A stretch of DNA of 64,000 nt, from positions 399,969 through 463,968 of the forward strand of contig NZ_LISW01000005.1 of assembly GCF_001905735.1 (NCBI RefSeq), written 5' to 3'. Source of the stretch: Streptomyces sp. CB01249. GTDB taxonomy: Bacteria > Actinomycetota > Actinomycetes > Streptomycetales > Streptomycetaceae. Positions 7,402 to 16,137 of this stretch are shown here, in pieces. The translations under genes were made by a program, and so were the position numbers. The notes under the pieces are model-generated. The model was not told where the DNA came from. It ran no database searches and saw only the letters and a program-made list of their open reading frames with translations. Position 1 is the first letter of the stretch, and each line of letters starts with the position of its first letter.

Positions 7402-8760
7402 CTACATGTCCAGGCCCGGCACGTCCTTCGGCAGCGGGCAGATGCGGCGGCCCTGGTGGTCGAAGACGTACAGGTGCGCGAGGTCGACCAGGAGGGGCAC
7501 CTGGCCGCCGGTGCGCAGCATCATGTCGGGCCCGGTCCGCACGACCAGGTCGCTGGCGGTGACGGCGGGGCGGTCCGGGCTGTGCATGCCCGGCGGCAGG
7601 TCGTCGGCCTCCGGCGCGTCCAGGACGGCGACGTTCCCGCCGACGTAGGAGCCGGCGCGCTCCCTGATCCGGTCCAGCATCCCCGTACCGCCCTGGCCGC
7701 CGCGCCGCCTGCGCACGGGTCCCCGGTCGGTGCGGGCCGATTCCAGCTCGGGGACCACGGCGGGCCGGGAGCCGGTGTTGAGGTGGACCAGCGCCTCGTG
7801 GCCCTGGTATTCGACGTGCTCCACGATGCCGCTGAGCGCGACCTCGCCCGGGCGGGCGTGGCTGGGCGGGGCGATCCGGACGGCCTCCGAGCGCAGGCCG
7901 ACGATGATCGGGCGGCCCTGCTGGATGCGCAGGAGCTGGTGGTCGGGGCTGAGCGGTTCGGGCAGCGGAAGGCGCTGGCGGCCCAGGTCGATGGACATCC
8001 GGCCCTCCAGGGGCGCGTGCACCACGGCCTGGAGGAGGTTGATCCGGGGCGTCCCGATGAAGGCGGCGACGAACACGTTCTCCGGCAGGGCATACACCTC
8101 GCGCGGCGGGCTGACCTGCTGGAGGACCCCGCCGCGCATGACGGCGACCCGGTGGCCCAGGGACATGGCCTCGGCCTGGTCGTGCGTCACGTAGACGGTG
8201 GTGACGCCGAGTTCCTTGGTCAGCTGGGCGATCTCGGCGCGCAGGTGGTTGCGGAGCTTGGCGTCCAGGTTGGACAGCGGCTCGTCCATGAGGAACGCGG
8301 AGGGCTGGCGCGAGATGGCCCGCCCCATGGCGACCCGCTGGCGCTCGCCACCGGAGAGCTGGCCGGGCAGCCGGTCCAGGACGCGCTCGATCCCGAGCAT
8401 CCTGGCCGTGTTCTCGATGCGCTCGTTGTGGTCCGCGCGCGGGTTCTCCAGCTTCAGCGGGAAGCCGATGTTGGCCCGGTTGGTCATGGTCGGGTACAGC
8501 GCGAAGTTCTGGAAGACCATGGCCATTCCGCGCTCGCGCGGGGTGAGGTGGTTGGCCGGTTCGCCGTCGAGGAGGATCTCGCCCTCGCTGGTGTCCTCCA
8601 GGCCGGCGATCATGCGGAGCACGGTCGACTTGCCGCAGCCGGAAGGGCCCAGCAGGACGACGAACTCGCCCGGGTCGATGGAGAGGGAGAGACGGTCGAC
8701 GGCGCGCGGGGACCGTCCGTATGCCTTGCTGACGTTGTGCAGGGTGATGGCGCGAGTCAT
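7402..8760 (-). CDS. Sugar-type ABC transporter ATP-binding protein (MsiK/UgpC-like)
   Basis: A 452-residue ABC ATPase of the carbohydrate-import type. Walker A is GPSGCGKST, the signature is LSGGERQRVAMGRA, Walker B is FLMDEPLSNLDAK, and the switch His is in VYVTHDQAE. The C-terminal half is the MalK-type OB-fold regulatory domain (IVGLRSEAVRIAPP), with an Arg/Gly-rich insertion near residue 345 (VRRRRGGQGG). No permease or solute-binding gene is nearby. Like MsiK, it may energise permeases encoded elsewhere; that role is inference from its orphan position. It is read from the minus strand behind the TetR at 8899, with about 140 bp between. Confidence 0.9.
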   Translation of the reverse strand: MTRAITLHNVSKAYGRSPRAVDRLSLSIDPGEFVVLLGPSGCGKSTVLRMIAGLEDTSEGEILLDGEPANHLTPRERGMAMVFQNFALYPTMTNRANIGFPLKLENPRADHNERIENTARMLGIERVLDRLPGQLSGGERQRVAMGRAISRQPSAFLMDEPLSNLDAKLRNHLRAEIAQLTKELGVTTVYVTHDQAEAMSLGHRVAVMRGGVLQQVSPPREVYALPENVFVAAFIGTPRINLLQAVVHAPLEGRMSIDLGRQRLPLPEPLSPDHQLLRIQQGRPIIVGLRSEAVRIAPPSHARPGEVALSGIVEHVEYQGHEALVHLNTGSRPAVVPELESARTDRGPVRRRRGGQGGTGMLDRIRERAGSYVGGNVAVLDAPEADDLPPGMHSPDRPAVTASDLVVRTGPDMMLRTGGQVPLLVDLAHLYVFDHQGRRICPLPKDVPGLDM

Positions 8761-8898
8761 GTGGTTCCGCCCGGGAGGGTTCGTGAGGGAGCGGTGGGGA
8801 GCGGCAGCAGTGGCCCGAAATTAGCCCACAGCGCCCGGTGAGGGAATGACTCGCGCAAAGTTGGGTATCCCCCGGGCGCATTCACAGCCGGGGGAGGT

Positions 8899-9516
8899 TC
8901 AGTCGAGCCTCCGGGCGAGGTAGGCGTGGATGAGTTCGCGGGTCTCGGCGACGAGGGCGTCGTCGCCCGACGGGTCGCTGCGGAAGGCGAGTTTGAGCAG
9001 GGCGTCGGCCGCCTCCACGCAGACCAGGATGGCGCGCAGCAGGTCCGCGTCGGCCTCCCGGCCGAGCTGTCCGGCGAGGAGTCCGGTGAGCCGGGAGGCG
9101 ACGCGCTGGTTGGCGTCGTCGGCCGGGTCCTCGTCGGGCGCGGGGGCGCCGAAGTCGACCAGGGCGAAGCCGGGGACGGTGCGCTTCATCGCCAGGTACT
9201 CGTCCAGTACGGCGTCGATCGCGCCGCGCCAGTCGGCGGTCTCGATGGCGGCCAGCCGGGCAGTGATGCGCTCGGCGTAGCTGTCCAGGTTGCGGCGGGC
9301 CAGCGCGTCGGCCAGGGCCCGCTTGTTGGAGAAGAAGCGGTAGACGGAGCCGATGGGCACCCCGGCCCGCTGGGCCACGGCCCGGGTGGACAGCTGCTCG
9401 TAGCCGATCTCGTCCAGGAGTCCGGCGCAGGCGTCGAGGATCCGGGCGAGGCGTTCGGCGCTGCGCTGCTGGACCGGGGCGCGGCGGAGGTTGTTCGTGT
9501 CGGGCACGCCTTCCAT
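8899..9516 (-). CDS. TetR-family regulator
   Basis: A 205-residue TetR regulator with the helix-turn-helix region near residues 15-60: RSAERLARILDACAGLLDEI, STRAVAQRAGVPIGSVYRF and FSNKRALADALARR. The C-terminal ligand domain is alpha-helical and acidic. Its start lies 40 bp downstream of the polytopic membrane protein's stop on the same strand, so it is probably the last gene of the envelope operon that begins with the beta-helix protein at 13814. It might autoregulate that operon, but I saw no convincing palindrome at the operon promoter. Confidence 0.85.
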   Translation of the reverse strand: MEGVPDTNNLRRAPVQQRSAERLARILDACAGLLDEIGYEQLSTRAVAQRAGVPIGSVYRFFSNKRALADALARRNLDSYAERITARLAAIETADWRGAIDAVLDEYLAMKRTVPGFALVDFGAPAPDEDPADDANQRVASRLTGLLAGQLGREADADLLRAILVCVEAADALLKLAFRSDPSGDDALVAETRELIHAYLARRLD

Positions 9517-9556
9517 GATGCCGTGGACCTCCTGCGGCGGTGGCGGGAGCCCGGGC

Positions 9557-10867
9557 TCAGGCGATGAGCAGGGCGAGCCCGCCCACGGTGTACGCGATCA
9601 TCAGGACGAGCAGCGGGAGTTGGCCGATGACGGCGCGCCGGGGCGGCATGAGCCGGACGGATCTGTCGTGCGCTGCGATGACCCCGAGGACGTGGCCGGT
9701 GACGATCGCGACGACCTGGAGGGTCGCGACGCCGCCCGGCCCGAGGGGCGGTTCGGGCACGGCGGGCCGGTCGGCGCCGAAGGCCAGGCGCATGGTGTGC
9801 GGGCCCTCGGTGGCGAAGAGCGTGAAGTAGTGGGCGACGAGGTAGCCGAGGGCGATCGGCACCAGTGAGTGGGCGAACGCGGTGAGCGGGTGGGGCAGGG
9901 TTCCGCAGACGAGCCGGGTGGCCCCGGCGCAGAGCCCGTACAGGGTGGCGACGAGGGTGACGGCGCCGAGCAGCCCCAGGGTGGCGGTGGTGGTACGGCC
10001 GAGCTCCGAGGTCTGCACGGTGGTGATCCAGCGCGGCGCGTCGGAGAAGCCGTCGTACGCGGTGGAGCCGAGCATCACGCAGACGGTGGCGACGAGTCCG
10101 GGGAGCCGGGGCGTGGCGTCGAGCCCGTTGAACGGGGAGCGGACGACGAGGCGGCCGTCGGCGGGGCGGCGGCCGAACGGGGAGAGCCTGCCGAGGAGGC
10201 CGGAGTAGACCTCGAAGGCGTCGGCGTGGTCGAACCAGGAGGCGCCGTACACCGCCGCGCCCGCGAGGTGGGCGGCCGCGTAGACACCGAGGAACACCAG
10301 CAGGGCGGTGGGCGAGGCGGGGTCGGGGGCGACGAGTTCCAGCCAGGTGAAGGCCAGGAGCCCGGCCGCGGCGGGCCACATCCCGAGGCGTACGGGGAGG
10401 GCGCGGCCGGTCTCCGGGTCCCGGCCCAGCGCCCGGCAGGCGAGGAGGTGCAGGGTGCGCAGGGGGTTGAGCGCCCGCCAGACGGGGCCGAGGAGCAGCG
10501 AGGCGGGGACGAGCCCGACCCACAGGAGGACGTAGACCGCGCCGGGTGCCGGGTTGCGGTCCGGGTCGGCGGGGCCGAGGAGCAGCCACAGCACGACAAG
10601 GAGCGCGGCGGCCAGGCCGAGCGCGCGGGCGGTGAGCCGGGTGGCGCGGGCGTCGGCCAGGCGCTGGACGGCGGCCGGGAGCGGGCGGCCCGCCGTGTCG
10701 CCCTTGAACCGCGAGTCCGACCACAGCAGGCCGAGCGCGAGGAACGAGACGAAGAGCGCGGCGAAGGCCCCGGCGAACGCGTAGAACGGCGAGAGGGGCA
10801 GGTCGTGCTGGGCCCCGATGCCGTGGGCGAGGACGCGCACGGCACCGGGGGTGGAGGTGCCCGTCAC
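9557..10867 (-). CDS. Polytopic membrane protein of unknown function
   Basis: A 436-residue integral membrane protein with about ten hydrophobic helices, for example FYAFAGAFAALFVSFLALG, ALGLAAALLVVLWLLLG and LLVLMIAYTVGGLALLIA at the C-terminus. Conserved-looking polar loops include PVWRALNPLRTLHLL, and a GASWFDHADAFEVYSGLLG segment has paired acidic residues next to aromatics. I do not recognise a named family. The GTG start overlaps the stop of the lipoprotein gene as GTGA, so translation is coupled. It is the third gene of a coupled beta-helix/lipoprotein/membrane-protein set and probably works with them at the cell surface. The His and Asp residues within its helices could bind a metal or protons, but that is speculative. 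Confidence 0.8.
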   Translation of the reverse strand: MTGTSTPGAVRVLAHGIGAQHDLPLSPFYAFAGAFAALFVSFLALGLLWSDSRFKGDTAGRPLPAAVQRLADARATRLTARALGLAAALLVVLWLLLGPADPDRNPAPGAVYVLLWVGLVPASLLLGPVWRALNPLRTLHLLACRALGRDPETGRALPVRLGMWPAAAGLLAFTWLELVAPDPASPTALLVFLGVYAAAHLAGAAVYGASWFDHADAFEVYSGLLGRLSPFGRRPADGRLVVRSPFNGLDATPRLPGLVATVCVMLGSTAYDGFSDAPRWITTVQTSELGRTTTATLGLLGAVTLVATLYGLCAGATRLVCGTLPHPLTAFAHSLVPIALGYLVAHYFTLFATEGPHTMRLAFGADRPAVPEPPLGPGGVATLQVVAIVTGHVLGVIAAHDRSVRLMPPRRAVIGQLPLLVLMIAYTVGGLALLIA

Positions 10868-11676
10868 CGGACGACGAGCTGGGTCAGCAGGAGGTCCGAC
10901 TCGTGGGTCTCCACCTCGAAGAGGCCGGTGCGGTCGGCGGTGAAGGTGATCGTGACGGTCCGTCCGGCGGGGAGCTTCGCCTCCTTGTCGTAGCCGTGGA
11001 CGTGCAGGACGTCGTCGCGGTCGCTGCGGACCCGCAGGCGCACGGTGCGGCCCTTCTTGATCTCGGTGCGGCCGGGCGCGGGGCTCACCTTGCCGTCCTC
11101 GATGGCGATGTCGACGGTGGTGGTGTCGTCGTCGGGCGGGGCGGCGGGGCTCGCGGGAGAGTCCCCGAGCGTGGCGGCGGCCCGGACCGGGGCGGAGCCG
11201 ACGGCCCAGGCGGTGTGGTCGTCGGCGTAGAGCCCCGCGGTGAGGTGGGTGCCGCCCCCGGCCGAGCGGAGCAGCGACTCGGGGAGGTGGAACCAGGCGC
11301 CGTAGACCCGGGCGAGCGGGTGGCCGTCCAGGAAGAGGCGGGCGTGCCCGCGTCCGGCGAGGGCGCCGCCGCCCACGCTGTCCGGGGTGAAGCGGAAGTT
11401 GCGCACGGTGAGGTGGACGTTCCAGCCGTCCTCCGAGTCGGGCCGGACGGCGAGGTCCACCTCGGGGGCGCCGTCGGCGTCGACCTGGCGGAGCCGGTGG
11501 CCGTCGCCGTCGTCGGCCTTCAGGAGGCGGCCGTTGCTGCCGGTGTCCTCGGCGTGGCTGGTGCCGGGCTTGTGGTGGGTGGTGGCCCTGCCCCCGCAGG
11601 CGCCCGCGCCGAGGACGAGGACGGCGGCGGTGAGCAGGGCGAGGGCGGGGCGGATCGCGGGGCGGGCGCGGGTCAT
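10864..11676 (-). CDS. Lipoprotein with a C-terminal cupredoxin-like domain
   Basis: A 270-residue secreted lipoprotein. The signal peptide (residues 1-26) ends in the lipobox VLGAGAC followed by GG, so Cys27 would be lipidated. A middle beta-rich domain contains GWNVHLTVRNFRF and ARLFLDGHPLARVYGAWFHL. The C-terminal ~90 residues resemble a cupredoxin-like fold (VDIAIEDGKVSPAPGRTEIK; VLHVHGYDKEAKL; GLFEVETHESDLLL), but the usual copper Cys-Met pair is not evident. The HVHGYD and ETHESD histidines might still bind metal. It is coupled by 4-bp overlaps to both its neighbours (ATGA with the beta-helix gene, GTGA with the membrane-protein gene). The function is not known. Confidence 0.8.
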   Translation of the reverse strand: MTRARPAIRPALALLTAAVLVLGAGACGGRATTHHKPGTSHAEDTGSNGRLLKADDGDGHRLRQVDADGAPEVDLAVRPDSEDGWNVHLTVRNFRFTPDSVGGGALAGRGHARLFLDGHPLARVYGAWFHLPESLLRSAGGGTHLTAGLYADDHTAWAVGSAPVRAAATLGDSPASPAAPPDDDTTTVDIAIEDGKVSPAPGRTEIKKGRTVRLRVRSDRDDVLHVHGYDKEAKLPAGRTVTITFTADRTGLFEVETHESDLLLTQLVVR

Positions 11677-13814
11677 GAGGGGTCGCCTTCCGAAGCGGTG
11701 GCGTCGGGCTTCGCGGAGGACACGGGCGCGGAGGACGCGGGCGCGGCGGACACGGGCTCCGGCACGGCGGCGTCATCCGGCCCCCTGCCGTCCCCGCCTT
11801 CGGCGCGCTCCGCGCGTCCCCGCTCCCCGTGCCGGGCGGCGGCCACGACGGCCCAGACGACCCAGACCAGGCCGAGCAGCCCCCGTACCCAGGCCGGGCT
11901 GAGCGGGATCCACGGGATCATGAACACGCCCTTGTCCAGCGCGTCGAGCAGCGTCAGCGCGCCCAGGACCACGGTCACCCAGCCGAACACCGGGCGCGCC
12001 GGGCGCAGCGCCAGCCCGATGCCGGTCCACCAGAGCCCGGTGAGCAGCAGGGCGAGGGCGGGGACGTAGCTGGCGGCGAGGCCCATGGTGGACCCGGCCA
12101 CGTCGAGGCCGAGGCCGATGACGCCGAGGGCGGACGCGACCGTGGCGAGCCGGCTGGTCCGGAGCCGCCGCCACCAGAGCACCCCGCCGACGAGCACGAG
12201 GACCGCGGCGATGCCCAGGGCGGCCTGGACCTCGATGCGGGCGATGCCGCGTGCCCCGTACCAGTCGCAGCCGGCCGGGAGCCGCCGGGCGCGTACGTCG
12301 TAGTCGGCGCAGACCAGCAGCTGGGCGAGCTTGACCGGTTCGCCGAGGAGCCGGTCGGTGGAGCCGGAGACGTCGCCCCGCTTCGCGCCACAGCTGGGCA
12401 GGGAGCGCGGGGTCGAGGCGCCGGTGTCCGACTGCCAGCAGTTGCCGTCGCCCTGGCCGTCCCACCAGACGTCGGTGGCGTTGGGGCGGGACTTGCCGTT
12501 CTTGTCCTTGCCGAGGTGGTTGTCCGCGTACCGGTTGTGGTGCGAGGTGTCGGTCTGCTTGCCGAGGGCGTTCTCGCCGCGGATGAAGGCGGGGACGGCG
12601 CTCAGGAAGAACGCGGCGCGGTTCTGGCCGTAGATCCAGTTGTCCTCGTAGCGGTTCCAGTTGCCGCCCGCGGTGATGATGCCGGTGCCCGGGGGCATGG
12701 AGATCTGCGGGCAGACGACGCCGTCCTCGTAACCCCGCTCGGCGGGCGGCTTGGCGCAGGTGCCGTCGGCGACGTAGCGGTAGTAGTCGGCGTTGTTGTC
12801 GTGGATCAGGTTGCGTTCGAAGCGGGCGTGGTTCTGCGGGAGTCCGGGGTGGCCGGGGAAGGCGCTGTCCATCGAGGCGCCGCCCATGTTGTGGTCGAAC
12901 TCGTTGTCGTGGACGTAGACGGAGTCGCCCGCGGTGCCGGAGTAGCCGACCATGCTGTGGTGGCTGCGGCAGCCGGTGATCTCGATCGAGTAGCGCGGGA
13001 CGTCGTAGCCGTAGCCGTCGTTGATGTCGGAGGCGCTGCCCGGGTAGATGCCGGAGTCGCCGTTGCCGTAGGACTCGCAGTTCTTGTACAGGCCGTGGTC
13101 GCTGGCGAAGGTCAGGAAGCCGTACTCGTCGTTCCAGCGGGTGAGCACGTCGTCGATGACGAAGCCGTCCTGGGCGAGGACGTAGAGCGAGTTGAAGGTG
13201 GTGCGCTGGGCGGTGAAGTTCTTGAAGTAGATCCCGTCGGACTTGTCCGAGCGGATCGCGTTCAGCTTGCGGTACTTGGCGTCGATGACGACGTCCGTGC
13301 GGGCCGCGCCGGTGCCCTCGATCTGGAGGTCCTTCTTGCCGAGGATCGCCACCAGGTTCTGGTTGTGCGGGCACTTCGCCTGCTGCGCGTAGCTGAGGAT
13401 CTGGTAGCCCAGCTTGGAGTCGGGCGCCTTGAGGCGGGCGCACTCCCCCTTCGGCGCGGGGAGCGAGGGCTCCTCCTCGTACAGGCCGGGCAGGATCGCG
13501 ATGGTCTTCCCGGGCCCGTCGACGGCGTCGACCGCCTGCTGGAGGTGGCGGTAGCCGGAGGTGCGGCACCGTTCGAAGAGCGTGAGGTTGCGCGCCTTCA
13601 ACGCCTCGGGGAAGCCCGAGATCCGGCGCTCGAAGTCGGCCCGGTCGGTCTTGCAGACCAGGAGGTCGGGCTCGCCGGTGCGGTACACGGGGACGCTGCC
13701 GGTGCCGTCGGGCAGGGTGACCGGCCGTTCCTCGTGCGCCTGGGCGGCGGGGGCCGCGAGCAGTGCGGCGGCGAGCACCGCCAGAACCGCCAAAAGTCTT
13801 CGTGTCCACGACAT
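11673..13814 (-). CDS. Secreted right-handed beta-helix protein with a C-terminal membrane bundle
   Basis: A 713-residue envelope protein. Residues 1-26 are a signal peptide ending AAPAAQAHE. Residues ~80-480 contain repeated parallel beta-helix rungs rich in Asn, Asp and Gly (DGIYFKNFTAQRTTFNSLYV; NCESYGNGDSGIYPGSA; NEFDHNMGGASMDSAF; RFERNLIHDNNADYYRY). Cysteines are scattered along this part. After about residue 530 come five or six transmembrane helices (AALGIAAVLVLVGGVLWW; YVPALALLLTGLWWTGIGL; GLLGLVWVVWAVVAAARHG) and then a hydrophilic tail. The N-terminal half would thus lie outside, anchored by its own membrane bundle. It is the first gene of the coupled operon. Beta-helix proteins bind or process glycans in many systems and act with ABC partners in NosD; neither role can be assigned here. 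Confidence 0.82.
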   Translation of the reverse strand: MSWTRRLLAVLAVLAAALLAAPAAQAHEERPVTLPDGTGSVPVYRTGEPDLLVCKTDRADFERRISGFPEALKARNLTLFERCRTSGYRHLQQAVDAVDGPGKTIAILPGLYEEEPSLPAPKGECARLKAPDSKLGYQILSYAQQAKCPHNQNLVAILGKKDLQIEGTGAARTDVVIDAKYRKLNAIRSDKSDGIYFKNFTAQRTTFNSLYVLAQDGFVIDDVLTRWNDEYGFLTFASDHGLYKNCESYGNGDSGIYPGSASDINDGYGYDVPRYSIEITGCRSHHSMVGYSGTAGDSVYVHDNEFDHNMGGASMDSAFPGHPGLPQNHARFERNLIHDNNADYYRYVADGTCAKPPAERGYEDGVVCPQISMPPGTGIITAGGNWNRYEDNWIYGQNRAAFFLSAVPAFIRGENALGKQTDTSHHNRYADNHLGKDKNGKSRPNATDVWWDGQGDGNCWQSDTGASTPRSLPSCGAKRGDVSGSTDRLLGEPVKLAQLLVCADYDVRARRLPAGCDWYGARGIARIEVQAALGIAAVLVLVGGVLWWRRLRTSRLATVASALGVIGLGLDVAGSTMGLAASYVPALALLLTGLWWTGIGLALRPARPVFGWVTVVLGALTLLDALDKGVFMIPWIPLSPAWVRGLLGLVWVVWAVVAAARHGERGRAERAEGGDGRGPDDAAVPEPVSAAPASSAPVSSAKPDATASEGDPS

Positions 13815-13933
13815 GTGCGGGAGAGTAGAGCATTGTTCAGCTTTTTGAACCCCTTCTGCACGACGAATGCCGTTGACGCGCCACGCTTCCATTCCTACGG
13901 TTGTGCATAGGATTCCTTCTGACGGGAGCGCAC

Positions 13934-15262
13934 ATGGGCGGCATCGAGCAGGCGAGGAAGACGGCGGAGGGGCTTGCGTACTCCACCGGATTCGGAAATC
14001 AGCACAGCTCGGAGGCGGTGCCGGGAGCGCTCCCGCACGGGCGCAACTCCCCGCAGCGCGCCCCGCTGGGGCTGTACGCGGAGCAGCTGAGCGGGTCCGC
14101 GTTCACCGAGCCCCGCGCCCACAACCACCGCAGCTGGCTGTACCGCATCCGCCCCTCGGCGGCCCACCCCCCGTTCGTCCGCACCGACAACGGCGCGCTG
14201 CGCACCGCCCCCTTCACCGAGACCGTGCCCGACCCGAACCGGCTGCGCTGGGACCCGCTCCCCGAGCCCGCGCCCGGGACGGACTTCGTGGCGGGCCTGT
14301 GGACGCTCGGCGGCAACGGCGACGCGGCGCAGCGCACCGGCATGGCCGTGCACCTGTACAGCGCCAACGCGGCGATGACGGACCGGGTGTTCAGCGACAG
14401 CGACGGCGAGCTGCTGATCGTCCCCCAGCACGGCGGGCTGCTGCTGCGCACCGAACTGGGCCTGCTGCGCGCCGAGCCCGGCCATGTCGCCCTGATCCCG
14501 CGCGGCGTCCGCTTCCGGGTCGAGCTGCTGGACGAGACCGCGCGCGGGTACGTCTGCGAGAACTACGGCCGCCCGTTCACGCTCCCGGACCTGGGCCCGA
14601 TCGGCGCCAACGGCCTGGCCAACGCGCGGGACTTCCTCGCCCCGGTCGCCGCGTACGAGGACGTGGAGCGCCCGGTCGAGGTGATCAACAAGTACTGCGG
14701 CAACCTCTGGACGGCGACCTACGACCACTCCCCGCTCGACGTCGTCGCCTGGCACGGCAACCACAGCCCGTACGTCTACGACCTGCACCGGTTCAATGTC
14801 ATCGGCTCGATCAGCTACGACCACCCGGACCCGTCGATCTTCACGGTGCTGACCTCGCCCTCGGACACGCCGGGCCTGGCGGGCGTGGACTTCGTGGTGT
14901 TCGCGCCGCGCTGGCTGGTCGGCGAGGACACCTTCCGCCCGCCGTACTTCCACCGCAACGTGATGAGCGAGTACATGGGCCTGATCGAGGGCGCGTACGA
15001 CGCGAAGACGGCCGGAAAGGGCGGCTTCGTGCCCGGCGGCGGCTCGCTGCACAACATGATGTCCGCGCACGGCCCGGACCGGGAGACCTTCGACAGGGCG
15101 AGCGCGGCGGAGCTGAAGCCGCAGAAGATCGACGACGGCCTCGCCTTCATGTTCGAGACCCGCTGGCCGGTCACCGCGACCGCGCAGGCCGCGACGGCGG
15201 ACCACCTTCAGCAGGGCTACGACGACGTATGGCAGGGTCTGAGCCGCAACTTCAGGCCGTAA
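13934..15262 (+). CDS. hmgA: Homogentisate 1,2-dioxygenase
   Basis: A 442-residue homogentisate dioxygenase, the iron enzyme that opens the ring of homogentisate to maleylacetoacetate in tyrosine and phenylalanine breakdown. The N-terminal YSTGFGNQHSSEAVPGALP motif is diagnostic. The iron ligands are visible as His and Glu in FHRNVMSEYMG and a further His in GGSLHNMMSAHGPD. The ATG giving MGGIEQARKT has GGGAG upstream and matches family N-termini. It diverges from the beta-helix operon and is followed 45 bp later by a GntR regulator that may control it. No other tyrosine catabolism gene lies in the window. Confidence 0.97.
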   Translation: MGGIEQARKTAEGLAYSTGFGNQHSSEAVPGALPHGRNSPQRAPLGLYAEQLSGSAFTEPRAHNHRSWLYRIRPSAAHPPFVRTDNGALRTAPFTETVPDPNRLRWDPLPEPAPGTDFVAGLWTLGGNGDAAQRTGMAVHLYSANAAMTDRVFSDSDGELLIVPQHGGLLLRTELGLLRAEPGHVALIPRGVRFRVELLDETARGYVCENYGRPFTLPDLGPIGANGLANARDFLAPVAAYEDVERPVEVINKYCGNLWTATYDHSPLDVVAWHGNHSPYVYDLHRFNVIGSISYDHPDPSIFTVLTSPSDTPGLAGVDFVVFAPRWLVGEDTFRPPYFHRNVMSEYMGLIEGAYDAKTAGKGGFVPGGGSLHNMMSAHGPDRETFDRASAAELKPQKIDDGLAFMFETRWPVTATAQAATADHLQQGYDDVWQGLSRNFRP

Positions 15263-15307
15263 CCGCGCCCGCCCGGGGCCCGGCGACGACGCATGCAGGA
15301 GGATCAG

Positions 15308-16093
15308 GTGCCGCAGCCCGCCGCGAACAGCCCCGCGCCCCGGGGCACCGCCTTCGCGCCCGACTCGCTGGTCCTGAACCGCAAGCTGCCGCTGTGGTAC
15401 CAGGTCTCGCAGTCGCTGCGGGCGTCCATACTGGGCCGCGCCCCGGACGCCACGCTGCGGCTGCCCACCGAGGAGCAGCTCGCGGCGCACTACGGGGTCA
15501 GCGTGCTGACCATGCGGCAGGCGCTCAAGGAGCTGGAGGCGGAGGGCCTGATCAGCCGGCACCGGCGGCGCGGCACGTTCATCGAGCCGCACGCCCGCCG
15601 GGGCTCCCCGGTCCGGCTGCTCGGCTCGATCGACGCGATCGTGGCCCAGCAGTCGGGCGAGCGCTCCACCCTGCTCGGCCACGGGCCGGTCCCGGTCCCG
15701 GGCGACGTGGCCGAGCACTTCCCGGGCTGCGCGGAGGTCGTCGGCTACCGCAGGCTGCGGTGCGACGGGACGACCGGCGAGCCGACGAACTGGGCGCAGA
15801 ACTGGGTGCACCCGGAGGTCGCGGCGGACCTCGACCCGGCGGACCTGGACCGGTGGCCGATGACCAAGGTGCTGCGCGACCGGGTCGGCGTGCCGATCTC
15901 CCGGATCACCGACACGGTCGAGGCCCGCCTCGCCGACCCGGCCACCGCGGAACTCCTGGGCGTCCCGCTACTGAGCCCGATCCTGTACTACACGGGCATC
16001 ACATACGACGAGGGCGGCCGGGTGGTCGACGTGGCCCGGATCCACTACCGGGGCGACCGGTTCTCGTTCTCGGTGACGGTGGAAGCGCACTGA
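15308..16093 (+). CDS. GntR-family regulator (HutC/UTRA type)
   Basis: A 261-residue regulator. The N-terminal winged helix is LPLWYQVSQSLRASILG ... LRLPTEEQLAAHYGVSVLTM ... RRRGTFIEP. The C-terminal part is a UTRA ligand domain (VVGYRRLRCDGTTGEPTNWA; GVPLLSPILYYTGITYDEGG). The GTG at 15308 is chosen because AGGAGG lies 7-8 nt before it; the in-frame ATG five codons upstream would place that ribosome site inside the coding sequence. It follows hmgA by 45 bp on the same strand. Control of hmgA by an aromatic acid is plausible but unproven. Confidence 0.88.
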   Translation: MPQPAANSPAPRGTAFAPDSLVLNRKLPLWYQVSQSLRASILGRAPDATLRLPTEEQLAAHYGVSVLTMRQALKELEAEGLISRHRRRGTFIEPHARRGSPVRLLGSIDAIVAQQSGERSTLLGHGPVPVPGDVAEHFPGCAEVVGYRRLRCDGTTGEPTNWAQNWVHPEVAADLDPADLDRWPMTKVLRDRVGVPISRITDTVEARLADPATAELLGVPLLSPILYYTGITYDEGGRVVDVARIHYRGDRFSFSVTVEAH

Positions 16094-16137
16094 GTCCTAC
16101 GATGCCAGGGAAGGCGGCAGGCGGGGAGGACGACACG

